A stretch of 64,000 nucleotides of DNA from Euglena gracilis (lineage: Eukaryota > Euglenida > Euglenophyceae > Euglenales). A program made the translations under genes and the position numbers. Within the stretch, counting starts at the first letter, position 1. Each line of letters begins with the position of its first letter. The notes beneath the pieces were generated by a model. That model worked only from the letters and a program-made list of their open reading frames with translations, did no database searches and had not been told where the DNA came from. Below are positions 14,116-24,034 of the stretch, piece by piece. The DNA lies in assembly GCA_039621445.1 (NCBI GenBank), contig CP154954.1, forward strand, positions 43,088,632 through 43,152,631, written 5' to 3'.

Positions 14116-17100
14116 CACACACACACACACACAACACAACACACACACATATACAGTAGAACCAGCTGTGTACACGCAACTGGCCATTTTGGGGAACGAG
14201 GTGGGTCCTCCCCCAAAACAATGATGTTGGGTTCAAATCCTCCAAGGCAGGGCGGCGGGGCCCTGGCCGGGGCAGTGGGACAAGGCGCTGGAGGCGTACC
14301 GGCGGGCGCTGCAGCTGCACGCCGCGGCGGGCGGGGCGGCGCTGGAGGGGCGGGAGGGGGCCCTCTACCACCGCATGGCGAGCCTCTTCCAGAAGCAGGG
14401 CCACCGCCGCCGGGCCCTCGAGCTCTACGGTCGCTCCCGTACCCTGAAGGAGACTGCCGTGGGGCCCGCCGAGGCCGTCGGGGGACCTCCGAGGGACGGT
14501 GCCATCCTCACACCCCCACCGGAATTGTGTGTCGGTCTGCGTGTGGGTTTGTTGTTGGTGTGGCAGTTTTGGCAGTTTGAGAGTCTTTCCCTTGTGTCCT
14601 TTCAAAAATGGGTGGTGTCACGTGAAGTTGTTTGCCATGAGGCTGGGCTGCAGTCGGCAGTCCAACCGACAGCCACCCACTCCCGTGTTCTGGCCTCCGT
14701 TTCGGGGTTCCCCATCACAGGTCTCCCCCCAAGGCTTTACGGTTCAAGCGTCCAGCATAAATTTGATCCAACCATCCCCCCTCTCCCCACACCGACACCC
14801 CCACGGTAATTTGGGGGAGGGGAATGCCCTCATTTGGGCAGCAGCCCCCCAATGGTTTGAAGGTCGTCGGCGAAATCGCAGGTCGCGCATTTTTTTCCGA
14901 CGGGTTGACGAAACACATCCGCTTTTATCACTTGATCCTTGTGTTTCATCGGAAGTCCACCCCCCCCCCCAGGGCCTCCCGCCAACGCCCCGGTCGTCGG
15001 GGCCATCGCGTACTCGATGGGGCAGCTGTACCACGCGGAGCGGCAGTTCCCGGAGGCGCTGGCCGCGTTCCACCAGGTGCTGACCGTGAAGGACATCCCG
15101 CCGGGCCCCGTCTGCCCACGGCAACCGCTGGCATAGACCGGCTCTGTCTTGGTCTGGCCCTCACCGATCTCCCTCTCTCCCTGAAGCAGGGAATTTCTTA
15201 AGTCGGAGGGTACCCTATCCCCCGGGGGGGGGGGGGAGTCTAGCCAGCCAGCAGCTCAAATCCAGCCAGCAGCCCAAATTCAGGCTGGGAGCCCCCCCCC
15301 CCGGGGGGTCGAGTGAAATAAAGTCGGGTCCAGCCCGGCCGAAGGCCGGGCCAGCCGGCCGCAGGCTGGCCAGCCAACTGGGCTGCCCAGCTCACCTATC
15401 TATGCATTTCTCCCCTCATCACAGCTTCCTCCATCACAGCCCCCCAACCTTGATCCAGATCCATCCACCAAAATGTCGAAAATGGCAAAAATGTGTTAGA
15501 AAATTTTGGTTTTCATCGACCCAGCCCAGCCCAGCCCGCTCCAGCCCCAGACCCCCCCTCCCTCCCACCCCCCCTGGGGGGGTGGGGTGGGGGGGGGGTC
15601 CAGCCAGCAGCTCATTTCCAGCCAGCAGCCTTTTTGCCAGCCGGAGGCTGGACCCCCCCCCCCGGGGTCCTTAAGGCCCATCCTGTTGGGGTTGCCAGGT
15701 CGGCCGGGGAGCAGCCCAGGGTTCGATATAAGGAGGGCGTACACGGTTTAGGTGGGGGGTGTCCCCCCACCCCCCCCCCCCCCTCCTGGCCCGCAGGGGG
15801 GGGTCCGGACCACCCCCCCCACCTGTCCTTATATCGAACCCTGGACCAGGAGCAGCCTGCGGTGCTGTGGCCCCACATGCGGATGGCAGCGGTGTACAGC
15901 GCGCTGGGCGACCACGCAGCACAGAGACCAGTTCATCCATAACCCAACCTTCGCCATGCAACAGAGTGGGCAACAATTGAGGTGGACTGAAATTTTTTTA
16001 AAGTTACCAAATTTTATCATAACCATAATCATAATCATATTTTTACAGTAATTTTCAACTGCTGGAGATTTCTGTTCTTCTCAAGGCTTATGTCTCATGG
16101 CTTCATCCTCCCTTTTCTCTGGCTGTTCAGCAAACAGCATTAACGTGGTCCCCCAAAGGCATCCGTCACATTCACACACGGAATTGCTGCCACGGGGCAT
16201 GTTTGATGGCATCTAATCAAATCAATGGACTTGGACATGGACGTTATTTTTTCCTTTCTTGTAATGAAAAAAATTGAGAAACAAGATGGCCTGCAGTTGG
16301 CTGATAGCCAGCCTGCGTTTTTTTGCCGCCTTTGGAGGTTGTTCATGTTCGGGACTGGCCGCTGGGGGCTGATGCGATTGAGATGTACCGGAAGGTGTTG
16401 GCGATGCAGGTGGAGGAGTGGGGGCCGGACGCCCTCGTGGTGGGGGAGCCCAGGGAGGGGCCAATGCGTTCTTTCCATCGCTTATATTTGCTGCTCCTCT
16501 GTCAAGTTGGCAGGTCACCCTGAAATGGAAGAGCGGCCCTGGCTTTTTTTGGCTGTTCGCCTTTGGGATCAGATTTTTAAGTTAATCTTGAATACCTTGG
16601 TGACGAACTGGATGGTTGTCGAAGACAAAGCATTAAGGAAGTCAGGTGGCCAAAGGATCTCACCAATGCAGAATCGAATTTCCCCAGCTCACAGTTGTCA
16701 TTGCTCATCAGATTTTCTTGCAAATTCTCGGAAAAGATCCAATATGCAACAGCCGCTCTGTGGTTGTAGCCAGTAGATGGCTGGTGGTGGTTGCTGCCTG
16801 CCCTCTGCGACTCCCCCCACTTGCATGCTTGTCCTATTCTGTATGTGCACCTTCTGGAACAAACCTTTTGGAACACGTTGTGCAAGACCACAACATGCAC
16901 AAACTGGGTGCCCCCCTTGTCGTTGACACAGCAGGTTGTTGGCAATCCACCATGCCAACTGCATTAGCCACAGTTTCTTGGAAATGCGGCCAAGGCACTT
17001 CAAAATTGTGTCGGATCTTCTTTCCAGCCATGGCTTCGAATGTTTTCACCCATGAATTTGATGATTTTGTGCAATGTGTGAAGTCCAATGATGCAATTGT

Positions 17101-20088
17101 GGAGACTGTTGTTGCTGGTACAATATGAGATGTCCAATGGTACAATTGTGGAGGCAATGGCTTCTGGCTGCTGTTGCTGGTGGTTTTTTGTCATGGTACT
17201 GTGCCTTTGGCACGGCCTGTCGTTAACACACCGCCCGTGTCAATGACACTTTCCTGGAACTTTGGCGTGTCAACGATGAGGGGGGGGGGTATCAGTCCCC
17301 AATGATTGAGCTCCAGTAGCTTTCGAAGCGACAACTTGCAGGACACATTGAACACTACCTCCGAAGCACACACAGCACTGTGTGTGTTGTGTGTGTGTGT
17401 GTGTGTGTGTGTGTTTGTGCGCGCTGGGCGTTGTGTTGTTCTTTTGTGTGCGGGTGGGTGGGTGTGTGTTGTGGTGTGGGAATGGGGGTGCAGGTCCCTC
17501 TCTGTGGGGGACGTATGCAAAGCTGGCACAGGCGTACTACCTGAAGGGGGACACCGCCTCCGCGCTGGCGGTGTGTCAGAAGGCGCTGGATATCCGCCTG
17601 GCGGCCCTCGGGGAGTACCACGAGGACGTCGCCCTGACATACGAGCAGATGGGGACGGCCGCCGCCGCCGCCTCCCGGGGGAGGGCAGGGCAGGGGGGGG
17701 GGGGCATCGTTCCCCCCCCCCCGAGTTGTGCGCGGTCTCGGCGCGGTCGGCGGAGGCTGGGTCATGGCAACCGCCGGCTTGCCCGGTCGGCTTCCCCCGC
17801 AGCCCCCCAAAGGTGCCCCCCGAAATCCTGATGGCAGAGGCTCCACTGGGTGACGTCCCTCGCCTCTGCCAATGGCCTTACAGCCACCTCCCCCCCCCCC
17901 AGAAGGGTCACCAGCAAACCCCCACCCCAGGCACTTGGGGGAGGGGGGGCTGGGGGGGGGGGGGGGCAGTGGCAGGGCGGCGGGGTTGCTGCTGCAGTCG
18001 CAGGGGGAGTCACAGAAGGCCATTAAGGTGTTCCAGAAGGCCATCCACATCATGACTCGCGCTCAGGCCCGGCCTCCTCCCCCCCCCTCCCGGTGGGCCT
18101 CCAGAAGAATGGGCATGTGTATTTGTGCATTGCAGGCATTTGCTTAAGGGATTGCAGTACCCCCGGGGGGGGGGGGGGCTGGACTGCAGCTAGTCCAAAT
18201 TTGGCTAGTGGGATTTCTAGCAGGGCTAGCTAGTGGAAATTTTTTTTCCAGTGACCGGCGCGAAGCGCCAAAAATTTTTTTGGGGACCCCAAAAATGGCC
18301 AATAATACCCATTTTTGGCCTTTTTTGGGAATTTTTGGAACAAAATCAGCCAAAAACCTATTAAAACCCTCATTTCTCCTCCGGCGCTGCACGCCGGAGA
18401 AAATTTTTTTTCCAGTTCGGAGGACCCCCGGACCCCCCCCCCCGGGGAGGGGGGGTCCTAGCTAGTCCATTTTTCCAGTGTCTAGCCGATTGGCTAGCCA
18501 GTACCCCGGGGTCCTTAAGCAAATACCTGGTGCATTGTTATTCTCAAGGCGACAATTTTCAATAAAATAGGTGTTTAAGATATTAGTTTGGCAATGGCGG
18601 TCCAAGGGTCACCCTGCCATCAAACAGGGTCCAAAAAAGTCGAGCCCCCCCCCCCCTTTTTGAATTTTGGTGGATAGACAATGTTCCGGCGATGGCAGGA
18701 ATCATTTTTCCCGGGGTTTTTTTTTGCCGAGACTTTGCGATTTTATTTCTGCTTTGATTCGAGAAAAGATTTGCAGAGTGGTTCTTTAAGGTTCTTTAAG
18801 GTTTTTAAGGCATTTTCTCCAAACAAAAATTAAGGTTTTTTTAAAGGTTTTTAACGGTTTTTTTAAAGCGCCTTAAAAAATTCTGCCTGTTGGTGTCGAC
18901 TGGCGTGACCGAGACCGTGGCATCCTGATTTTCCTGGCCGGTGGTATTGGCTGGCTTTCAGGGGAGTGGCATGCTGACCCCCCCCCACCCCCCGGAGAGG
19001 ACAGAGCCACGGTGGCCCCCTCGGGGGCTGGGCCTGTGTGGGACGGGGAGCGGCCGGAGGTGGCACGACTGCACCAGCACATGGCGGTGGTGTACTCCGG
19101 GCTGGGGGAGTACCGCCTCATGGTGGACATGTATGAGACGGCGGTGGAGATGCTGACGAAGCAGCTGGGGGCGTGCCACCCCGGCGGGGGCAGCCCCTCG
19201 CTCCCCTGAGCCCCCCCTCCAAGACACACACATGCACGCACGCATGCACGCACACAACACACACGACACAACACAACACAACACGCACGCACGCACACAG
19301 ACACACACACACACACACACGTGTGTGTGTGTGTGTGTGTGTGTAGACATACACACACACACACACGTGTGTGTGTGTGTGTGTGCGTGTGTGTGTGTGC
19401 GTGTGTGTGTGTGTGTGTGTGTGAACGTGTGTGTGTGAACGTGTGTGTGTGTTTGTGCATGCGCATTCACACAAAATGACTCGCAGTGGTTACCTCCCCA
19501 AAGGAGGGTAGCCTCTATTTTTAGCTTGAAGTAAAAAAATATTGGACCCAAAAATTGACCCCCAAGTGTTGTTCCCCCCCCAAGCCCCTAAAAAGTCCCC
19601 CGTGGGGTGGGTGGGTACCAACCGCCCCCCCCCCCGGGGCCTAAAAAAAATCTGGTTGGCGCCGCCCCCCGGCCCCGAGGTGCGGCGGGTGCAGGAGGAG
19701 CTGTACAAGGCCCAGCACGAGGTGATGGCCGCCATCCACCTCGACGGGCAGCAGTGGTGCGCAGGGAGGGCCGGCGACCCCCGGCCCCCGCCTGGCCACC
19801 CCACGGGGCGACGGGGCGGTGGGCGATGGGGTGTGGCGGTGTCCGGGGTGGCCGGTGGCCGGTGGTCAAGGGGCCCGCCTCATTTCCACCAGGTGGACGT
19901 TGAGCCGGGATGGGAGGCCAACCACCCCACCCCTGAACCCAAAGCCCAAATTGCAGCCACTCCCGAAAGAGCCAGTAAACAACGGACAAAGCAAAAGCAA
20001 GCGAATGAACAAACAAGAGGGGCATTTGGCTTTCTTTCAGCAAACGCTGCAATGCTGGGATTCTCAAAATGTGTTTTCTTTTTAATTT
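93..20088 (+). CDS. Gene A: TPR-repeat protein with unassigned central domain, 5'-truncated
   Basis: Eighteen exons were found by aligning frames with the tandem paralogue gene B and by the intron-end rule (3 nt + triplet ... complementary triplet + 5 nt). Exons 1-8 encode a conserved region I cannot assign; exons 9-17 encode TPR units of the kinesin-light-chain type (for example [34 protein letters not shown]); exon 18 is a charged helix. The predicted part is roughly 620 residues. Ankyrin repeats expected from gene B would lie left of the window. TPR arrays act as protein-binding scaffolds; the partner is unknown. Most introns lack usable GT-AG sites. The exon 12 to 13 junction and the start of exon 6 are not resolved, and the C-terminus runs past the point where gene B stops. 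Location in the cell is unknown; no signal peptide or membrane segment is visible. Confidence 0.72.
323..386 (+). CDS. Gene A exon 2
   Basis: Reads [20 protein letters not shown], matching EAISVFTPESFLHQAIPTAQ in gene B exon 6. CTG plus 5 nt precedes it; CAC then CAG follows it. One base plus 21 codons, ends in phase 0. Confidence 0.78.
462..645. repeat. (CA)n microsatellite in gene A intron 2
   Basis: About 180 bp of CA dinucleotides with interspersed AACA and GCACG units. The long ORFs across it are compositional artefacts. Confidence 0.95.
780..837 (+). CDS. Gene A exon 3
   Basis: Reads [19 protein letters not shown], matching DSEVGRHLAPFLKLLLCAL in gene B exon 7. CTG plus CCCCC precedes; ACC then CAG follows. 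The intron ends CAGCCCCGCC / GGCGGGGCTG are inverted copies. Confidence 0.78.
1538..1635 (+). CDS. Gene A exon 4
   Basis: Reads [20 protein letters not shown] then [12 protein letters not shown], matching QSSPLQNRHRQTSFCTVSLA in gene B exon 8. The preceding intron ends CTG plus 4 nt, one off the usual spacing. The next intron begins GCC-CAA, not CAG. Confidence 0.75.
2315..2368 (+). CDS. Gene A exon 5
   Basis: Reads [18 protein letters not shown], matching DPLVDHFRFDNMTMAVTS in gene B exon 9. Preceded by TTG plus 5 nt, which pairs with the CAA at the intron 5' end. The next intron opens CCC-CAG. Confidence 0.78.
3150..3245 (+). CDS. Gene A exon 6 (5' boundary approximate)
   Basis: Reads [20 protein letters not shown] then TPADSEDP, matching gene B exon 10 (GRKALVVITPANPNDP). 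The 3' boundary fits AGC-CAG. No complementary triplet was found at the 5' boundary, so the start is estimated from the frame. Confidence 0.68.
3365..3535 (+). CDS. Gene A exon 7
   Basis: Fifty-seven codons including [16 protein letters not shown] and [12 protein letters not shown]. One exon here corresponds to two exons (11 and 12) in gene B, so gene B has an extra intron between GY and PG. CTG plus 5 nt precedes; the next intron opens GCC-CGG. Confidence 0.82.
4050..4139 (+). CDS. Gene A exon 8
   Basis: Reads [16 protein letters not shown] and on to MAARLRA, matching DVFWEMAQEMMKSEKQ of gene B exon 13. Preceded by CCG plus 5 nt, pairing with the CGG at the intron start. The next intron opens GCC-CAC. 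Confidence 0.8.
7838..8214. mobile_element. TA-flanked element, AAATATAAAG keyword family
   Basis: Left end AAACCCCCCCAAATATAAAG and right end CTTTATATT followed by nine G, each next to a TA dinucleotide. The keyword TTTATATTTGG recurs several times inside in both orientations. Confidence 0.7.
8455..8821. mobile_element. TA-flanked element, ATGTCCAACGACC keyword family
   Basis: Poly-C left end followed by CTATGTCCAACGACC and inverted copy at the right end (CATAGG then G-rich), flanked by TA. The centre contains GGCGCTTCGCGCC and stretches of CAAAAATGCC type. Copies at 27,805 and 42,929. Confidence 0.75.
10715..11435. mobile_element. ATGTATCAC keyword element hosting a second insertion
   Basis: GTATCAC occurs about ten times, and the inverse GTGATAC closes the right end near 11,427. 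A TA-repeat tract sits at 11,281-11,340. An element of another family (10,950-11,229) lies inside it. Confidence 0.5.
10950..11229. mobile_element. TA-flanked element, CCAATTTTTTCCGG keyword family
   Basis: Starts CCGGGGGAAAAATTGG after a TA and ends with CCAATT, poly-C and GG before a TA. CCTGCCAATTTTTTCC is repeated three times inside. Confidence 0.65.
12055..12165. repeat. 18-bp minisatellite
   Basis: About six units of the type ACCCTAATTTTGATACAA. The CCCTAA core resembles telomeric DNA, but the period is 18 bp. Confidence 0.65.
12310..12440. repeat. (TG)n and (TA)n microsatellites
   Basis: TG tract at about 12,322-12,345 and TA tract at about 12,366-12,434. Confidence 0.9.
13243..13324 (+). 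CDS. Gene A exon 9 (start of TPR region)
   Basis: Reads [20 protein letters not shown] and ends DLQRRG. Preceded by GTG plus 5 nt, pairing with the CAC 9.1 kb upstream. The next intron opens GGC-CAG. Joins exon 10 in frame as [17 protein letters not shown]. Confidence 0.8.
13603..13725 (+). CDS. Gene A exon 10 (TPR)
   Basis: Reads [20 protein letters not shown] then [10 protein letters not shown], the helix A/helix B pattern of kinesin-light-chain TPR units. CTG plus AGGGC precedes; GCC-CAG follows. Confidence 0.85.
13726..14270 (+). other. Gene A intron 10 filled by (CA)n
   Basis: Ends GCC-CAGGGCG and GGGCCCTG plus 5 nt. The 8 bp before CAG (GCTGGGCC) and after CTG (GCCGGGGC) agree at 6 of 8 positions. 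Between 13,796 and 14,153 it is CA, CCCACA and CACA repeats. Confidence 0.75.
14271..14467 (+). CDS. Gene A exon 11 (TPR)
   Basis: Reads [20 protein letters not shown] and [20 protein letters not shown]. Gene B splits this segment into exons 16 and 17 by an intron with a perfect target duplication. The next intron opens GCC-GAG. Confidence 0.85.
14984..15110 (+). CDS. Gene A exon 12 (TPR; 3' end approximate)
   Basis: Reads [20 protein letters not shown] then [17 protein letters not shown]. Preceded by CTC plus 5 nt, pairing with the GAG at the intron start. The following 20 bp (CCGCCGGGCCCCGTCTGCCC) are identical in gene B; whether they are exon or intron end is open. Confidence 0.75.
15187..15693. 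mobile_element. CAGG...CCTG element in gene A intron 12
   Basis: Left end CAGGGAATTTCTTAAG and right end CTTAAGGCCCATCCTG are inverted copies. Inside are GTCCAGCCAGCAGC-type blocks shared with 21,939, 42,246 and 55,536. No clear 8-bp duplication. Confidence 0.55.
15717..15843. mobile_element. CAGGGTTCGATATAAGGA inverted-repeat element
   Basis: 127 bp hairpin-like element with CAGGGTTCGATATAAGGA at one end and its inverted copy ending at the CTG just before exon 13. The same family occurs at 52,989-53,372 with an 8-bp duplication. Confidence 0.7.
15849..15918 (+). CDS. Gene A exon 13 (TPR)
   Basis: Reads [20 protein letters not shown] then DHA. CTG plus GACCA precedes. At the 3' junction there is no GT nearby, and none of the neighbouring bases before exon 14 give AG, so GT-AG splicing cannot apply. 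Confidence 0.75.
16371..16447 (+). CDS. Gene A exon 14 (TPR)
   Basis: Reads [20 protein letters not shown], nearly the same as DAIDMYRKVIRMQVEEWGAN in gene B exon 20. GCC-CAG follows. Ends in phase 2. Confidence 0.82.
17199..17289. mobile_element. TA-flanked element, GTGTCAACGACAC keyword family
   Basis: Flanked by TA; contains CGGCCTGTCGTTAACACACC and GTGTCAATGACACTTTCCTGG. A longer copy is at 36,443-36,623. Confidence 0.6.
17510..17656 (+). CDS. Gene A exon 15 (TPR)
   Basis: Reads [20 protein letters not shown] and [23 protein letters not shown] plus TGGGG precedes; the next intron opens GGC-CGC. A (TG)n tract ends about 95 bp upstream. Confidence 0.85.
17985..18060 (+). CDS. Gene A exon 16 (TPR)
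   Basis: Reads [20 protein letters not shown] then HIMTR. Preceded by GCG plus 5 nt, pairing with the CGC at the intron start. GCT-CAG follows. Confidence 0.82.
18133..18529. mobile_element. hAT-like small element with perfect 8-bp duplication
   Basis: Ends CAGGCATTTGCTTAAGG and CCTTAAGCAAATACCTG are inverted copies. GTGCATTG is present directly on both sides (18,125-18,132 and 18,530-18,537). Internal C/G runs, CTAGCTAG motifs and a GGCGCGAAGCGCC hairpin; no coding capacity. It sits inside gene A intron 16. A shortened relative lies in the matching intron of gene B near 49,010-49,227. Confidence 0.85.
19042..19182 (+). CDS. Gene A exon 17 (TPR)
   Basis: Reads [20 protein letters not shown] then [23 protein letters not shown] plus TGTGG precedes. 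The 3' end is set by homology with gene B exon 23; a CGG/CCG pair fits within one base. Confidence 0.78.
19226..19452. repeat. CA-to-TG inverted microsatellite
   Basis: CA repeats turn into TG repeats at about 19,320 and again at 19,366, giving self-complementary arms in one intron. Confidence 0.9.
19677..20088 (+). CDS. Gene A exon 18 (last found; C-terminus uncertain)
   Basis: Reads [20 protein letters not shown], matching DVQKVQAAVLQSQKEMLTVL in gene B exon 24. Gene B stops about 12 codons later; here the frame stays open to 20,088. Either a stop was lost or another intron lies shortly after 19,750. Confidence 0.6.
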
Positions 20089-20439
20089 GAATGCGGAGGA
20101 AGTTCGTCTGCTCAATTTTTTAAGCCGCTCCTGTGCGCATCCGTAAAACCAAACTTCAGCCACCCCTTTGCAAATAGCTCAACAGCTCCAACGATTTGGT
20201 TGCCAGCCAAATGCATTCAGCTTCGCGCAAGGGGTATTGCCAAATTTTTGTAATCTCAAATAGACACATTCTCTTTCGCATTTTCTCCAAAGCTGCTTTC
20301 TCTGAGCGCCTGCCCTCTCCAATGGCTTCTCTTCAGCCGTTGCATGTTCTTCAGCCGCCGCCGCAGCTGCCTTCTCTTCGGTGTGAACATGTTCTTCGGT
20401 GTGGCGCATTGGGGGCCGGGGGTTCCACCCGACAATTGG

Positions 20440-20835
20440 CGCCGCTTTGAGGGATGGCGAGCGAACCAGCGCCGGGCCCCGGCCGCCTCCGGAGCCCCTG
20501 CCAGGCCCGCCGGCCCCAACGACATTGCCGGCCCTTCCCTGGCCGCGCTCCATCCAGTGAGAGCCGCCCGCCGCCCCCGCCCCCTCCGCCGGGCATCGAT
20601 CCGCCCCCTCCCCCAGTGCGGCGACCTTCAAGAAGCGCCCATCGCCTCCCCTGCCCCCCCCTCCCCCCACACCTGCGTCGCGGCCCCCTCCCTCCCCCTC
20701 CCCCTCCCCCCCGCCCCTGCCCAGCCCTGCTCGGCACGGTGCGCCTCGTCGACTCGCCTGCCTCCGCACGTATGTACCTCCGCGGCCAGGGGGCCGCCAG
20801 TGTCCAACCCTGTCCCCGGGACGAGGTTTCACACA
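20440..20835. other. GC-rich proline/glycine block, function unknown
   Basis: Open in several frames on both strands because of strong G/C bias (PPPPPPPG or GGGGGGGR runs). Could be an exon, a promoter region or neither. Confidence 0.3.
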
Positions 20836-21938
20836 CTCATCTCCTGGATGCTTCCATTTCCCTCGTGCAAAAGGACCCCTGGCCCAACAAAGTGGCGGTG
20901 GTCGATAGAAAGTGGCCAGCGCCACTGAAAGAGTGACAGTGACAGTATGAAACAGGTCAGCATGTGGTCTTCGAACTGATGCAACCACCCCTTGGTTCAT
21001 TTACAGCGAAAGGAGACCCTGGAGCTTTTTTTTGTGTCCGTTGCTGAAAATCCCAAGGGGATGTTATTGGGGGGGTGGGGGTGCCATCTTTCGGATTTTT
21101 CTGAAAAAAAATCCAAACCACACTTTCCTGCGGGAGGGTCCAAAAAATTGGCGACTTTTGGGAATGAGCAAAAAATGTCTCAAAAATGCAAATTTTATAA
21201 CGGGCAAAAGAATGAAAAATGGCAAAAAATTACCCATTTCGGGGGCATGGTTTTTTCAGGAGATTAGAGGATGTCTTTTGGATTTTCTCCAGAAGGGGGT
21301 TCTTAATTTTGAGGTGGGTCTTGTTTTTGGATTTTGCTGAAAGTCGAGAGGGGTTTAATTGGGGGAGGGGGGGGTATCTTTTCTGTCTTATGCATTTTGA
21401 TTTGATATTTCTCAAAGTTCTGGTTCTCACAAAAGGCCACCAGAGGGAAGCCACCACGTGCCTCCCCGTTGACTCATCCCCCCCCACCCAAGAAACTGTC
21501 AGGGCCCCCGCCACCAGACAACCTGTCAGTATTACCCGCCAACTGTCAGGGTCCAATGGCATTCATTCTCCCTGGAAAGGCCCCACCCGGGAAACCAGCC
21601 GGTGTCCCTGCTGGCCAACGGAGTGATCATTCGGAAGAGGATGGCCAGGGGTTGCCGACGAGGAGGTCGGCGCCAGCCAAGCAAGCAATCCGGTGTTCTG
21701 TGCCGCAATGGCCCAACCATTGGCACGGCGGTTTGACGCCGGATAGTTTTCTGGCGGTCTCCTGTTCCGGGCCCCTGGGCCCCCTCCCGCTGCCTGACCT
21801 CCCCTCCGCCATCCCCTGCCGGCCCTCCGCCATCACCCATCACTCAGCCAGGGGGGAGGTTGCCACGCGCCTCCCCCCCCCTGCCTCCGCGGGGTTGCTC
21901 TCCTGCCCTTTACCTAGCCCCAGGCCGGGGTTCCTGGA

Positions 21939-23410
21939 CAAGGCGTCGCTTACCCCGGAGGGCACCCCATCCCCGGACCCGGGTCCAGCCAGCCAGCAGC
22001 CTTTGTCCAGCCCGCACCCTCCTCCCCCCCCCATCGATGAGTTTGATTTATTTTCTTTGGGGCGGCTGGGAAGTGTTTTTTCTTCTTTTGGACGAGCAGA
22101 ACATAGGCCAAAAAAGGGGTCAAAAGTGGGTCAGAAAAGTGTTGACCTGGCAAATTTGGGGTCACAAAAAATATTTTTTCCTGCACAATCGCCGTATTTT
22201 TTTCAGGTATGTGTGTGGTTTGAATGTTGATGCCTTATTGGACCTTCAGTCTAGTCCAGCCCTGGGATTCAGAGCAAAGTTTTTCCAGGACCTGGGGGGG
22301 TCTGGCACCCACCTGCCAACACAGCACAAGGATGGGGGGGTCCCTTCCTCAGTCTAACACAAAATCTGGCAGGGGGGCGGACCCACCCACCCAACCAGCC
22401 ACCTACCCCCCCCAAGTCACCAATCTGAAGAAAAAAAATGTCTCTGGTTCACTATACGTGGGGTTTGAAGGGGAAATACATCAATTCATGCGAAGTTTTG
22501 AATCTCCCCGACTGCCAAAAGTTGACAATTGTGTTAAAGTTTTGTCCATTCTGTTTGCAAGATATTACCCGACAAGGGCCTGTGCCAGCAAATTTAGCGC
22601 CGGAACAGCAGGCAAATATTTGGCAGAACTCCAGAAAGACCTGGAAATCGGAGGGGGGAGGGAGTTCGTTGACAACGGAGATGCTTTCAGAAGTTTAAAC
22701 GTCCACAAAAGTTGACAATGCTTGAGCCTTGGGCATAAACCCCTCCCCCAAATAATAACCCCCCCCCCAAATAATAAACCCCCCCCAAATAATAAACCCC
22801 CCCCTGAGGACCGACTTCGGCCGCCCAAATAATAAACCCCCCCCCCCTCCGGCAGGTGTGAGGGCAAAGAAAAAAGAGCCAAAAATTAGCAGAAATGTTG
22901 CAAAAAAACACAAAAATGGATCAAATTGGTGCAGAAAAAAATGCCAAAAAAGCACCCAGTTTTCAAAAAAGCCCAAAAATGACAAAAAAGTGACCATTGG
23001 AGCCTGTGGAGGGGTTTTCGGGTCTAATTTTGACTTCGAAATTTTTGCCCAAATAATAAACCCCCCCAAATAATAAACCCCCCCCCTGGACTCCGACTTC
23101 GGGTGTCCAAATAATAAACCGGGGGGGTTTATTATTTTGGGGGGGGGGTTTACATTATTTCAATTGGTGGATCGGTTTTAGTCAAATCACGCCATTCCAG
23201 TGGAGTTGGGGCATGGGTTGTTAAATCCCCCCCATGAGTGTCAGGTGTGGCCCGGTGGAGGGCCCCTGCCCGGAGCCACACGTGGCGGCGATCAGCGTGC
23301 CGCGGCCCAGTCGGGGGGGGGGGGGGGGAGGTCAGCCAGCAGCTTTTTTTCCAGCCAGCCCAAATTTTCCCGCCTCTGACAGGGGGACGGGGTCGCTAAG
23401 CAACGCCCTG
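21939..23410. mobile_element. hAT-like element with host for a nested insertion
   Basis: Left end CAAGGCGTCGCTTA, right end TAAGCAACGCCCTG. TTCCTGGA precedes and TTCCTGGT follows (7 of 8). Contains a GTCCAGCCAGCCAGCAGC block and, nested, the element at 22,738-23,150. Confidence 0.7.
22738..23150. mobile_element. TA-flanked element, AAATAATAAACC keyword family
   Basis: Begins AACCCCTCCCCCAAATAATA and ends with G-run and TT before TA. CAAATAATAAACCCCCC occurs six or more times, the inverse at the right end. Relatives at 27,410, 34,085 and 45,070. Confidence 0.75.
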
Positions 23411-23703
23411 TTCCTGGTCCGGTCGGATTTTGTTGTATGACCCCCAAGCCCCGCCCTGTGCCAATGGTTCGATGCGGTTCCCTGTTGTTGTTTTATTTTT
23501 GGGCCTCTCTCGGTTTCTCATTCAACCGTTTCAACCCTTCCCACTCCACGGTTCTCAGCAAACCCAAAGAGCCCAATTACGGTTGATGGACATGGGGGGG
23601 ACCCTCGCTTGGCGCCTTCATTGCCTTGTCAGGTCCCTCGTGGCCGTTAACCCCAGTTAGACGGCTCTTAGGGTTCGCCGGCCTCCTGTCAGGACCACTT
23701 TGT

Positions 23704-23754
<51 letters not shown>

Positions 23755-23835
23755 ACACACACAACACACACAACACACACACACACATACACACACACAC
23801 AACACACACACACTCACTCACTCACTCACTTGCGC
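23704..23835. repeat. (CA)n and (CTCA)n microsatellite
   Basis: CA repeat passing into CTCA units. Confidence 0.9.
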
Positions 23836-24034
23836 ACACGCACATGTGCGCACGCACGGCAATCGCCAGTCTCCGACTCTGTTAGAGCTCAATGGTGGCA
23901 TTTTGCATGTCGGGCCGCAGCCAGCCGCGGCGCCCCCTCCCACATTCGCCGTCTCCCACTTCCCACAGTAAACCACCCTGGCAATTACACCCCCCCAAAG
24001 AAAACCTCATTTCCCACACCTCTCTAGCTATCTA

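Noticed and set aside
13500-14600. Long Thr/His or Cys/Val ORFs across CA/TG repeats (also at 404, 30,539, 32,585, 37,232, 38,609)
   Set aside because: They are dinucleotide repeats read in any frame; the real exons next to them use other frames.
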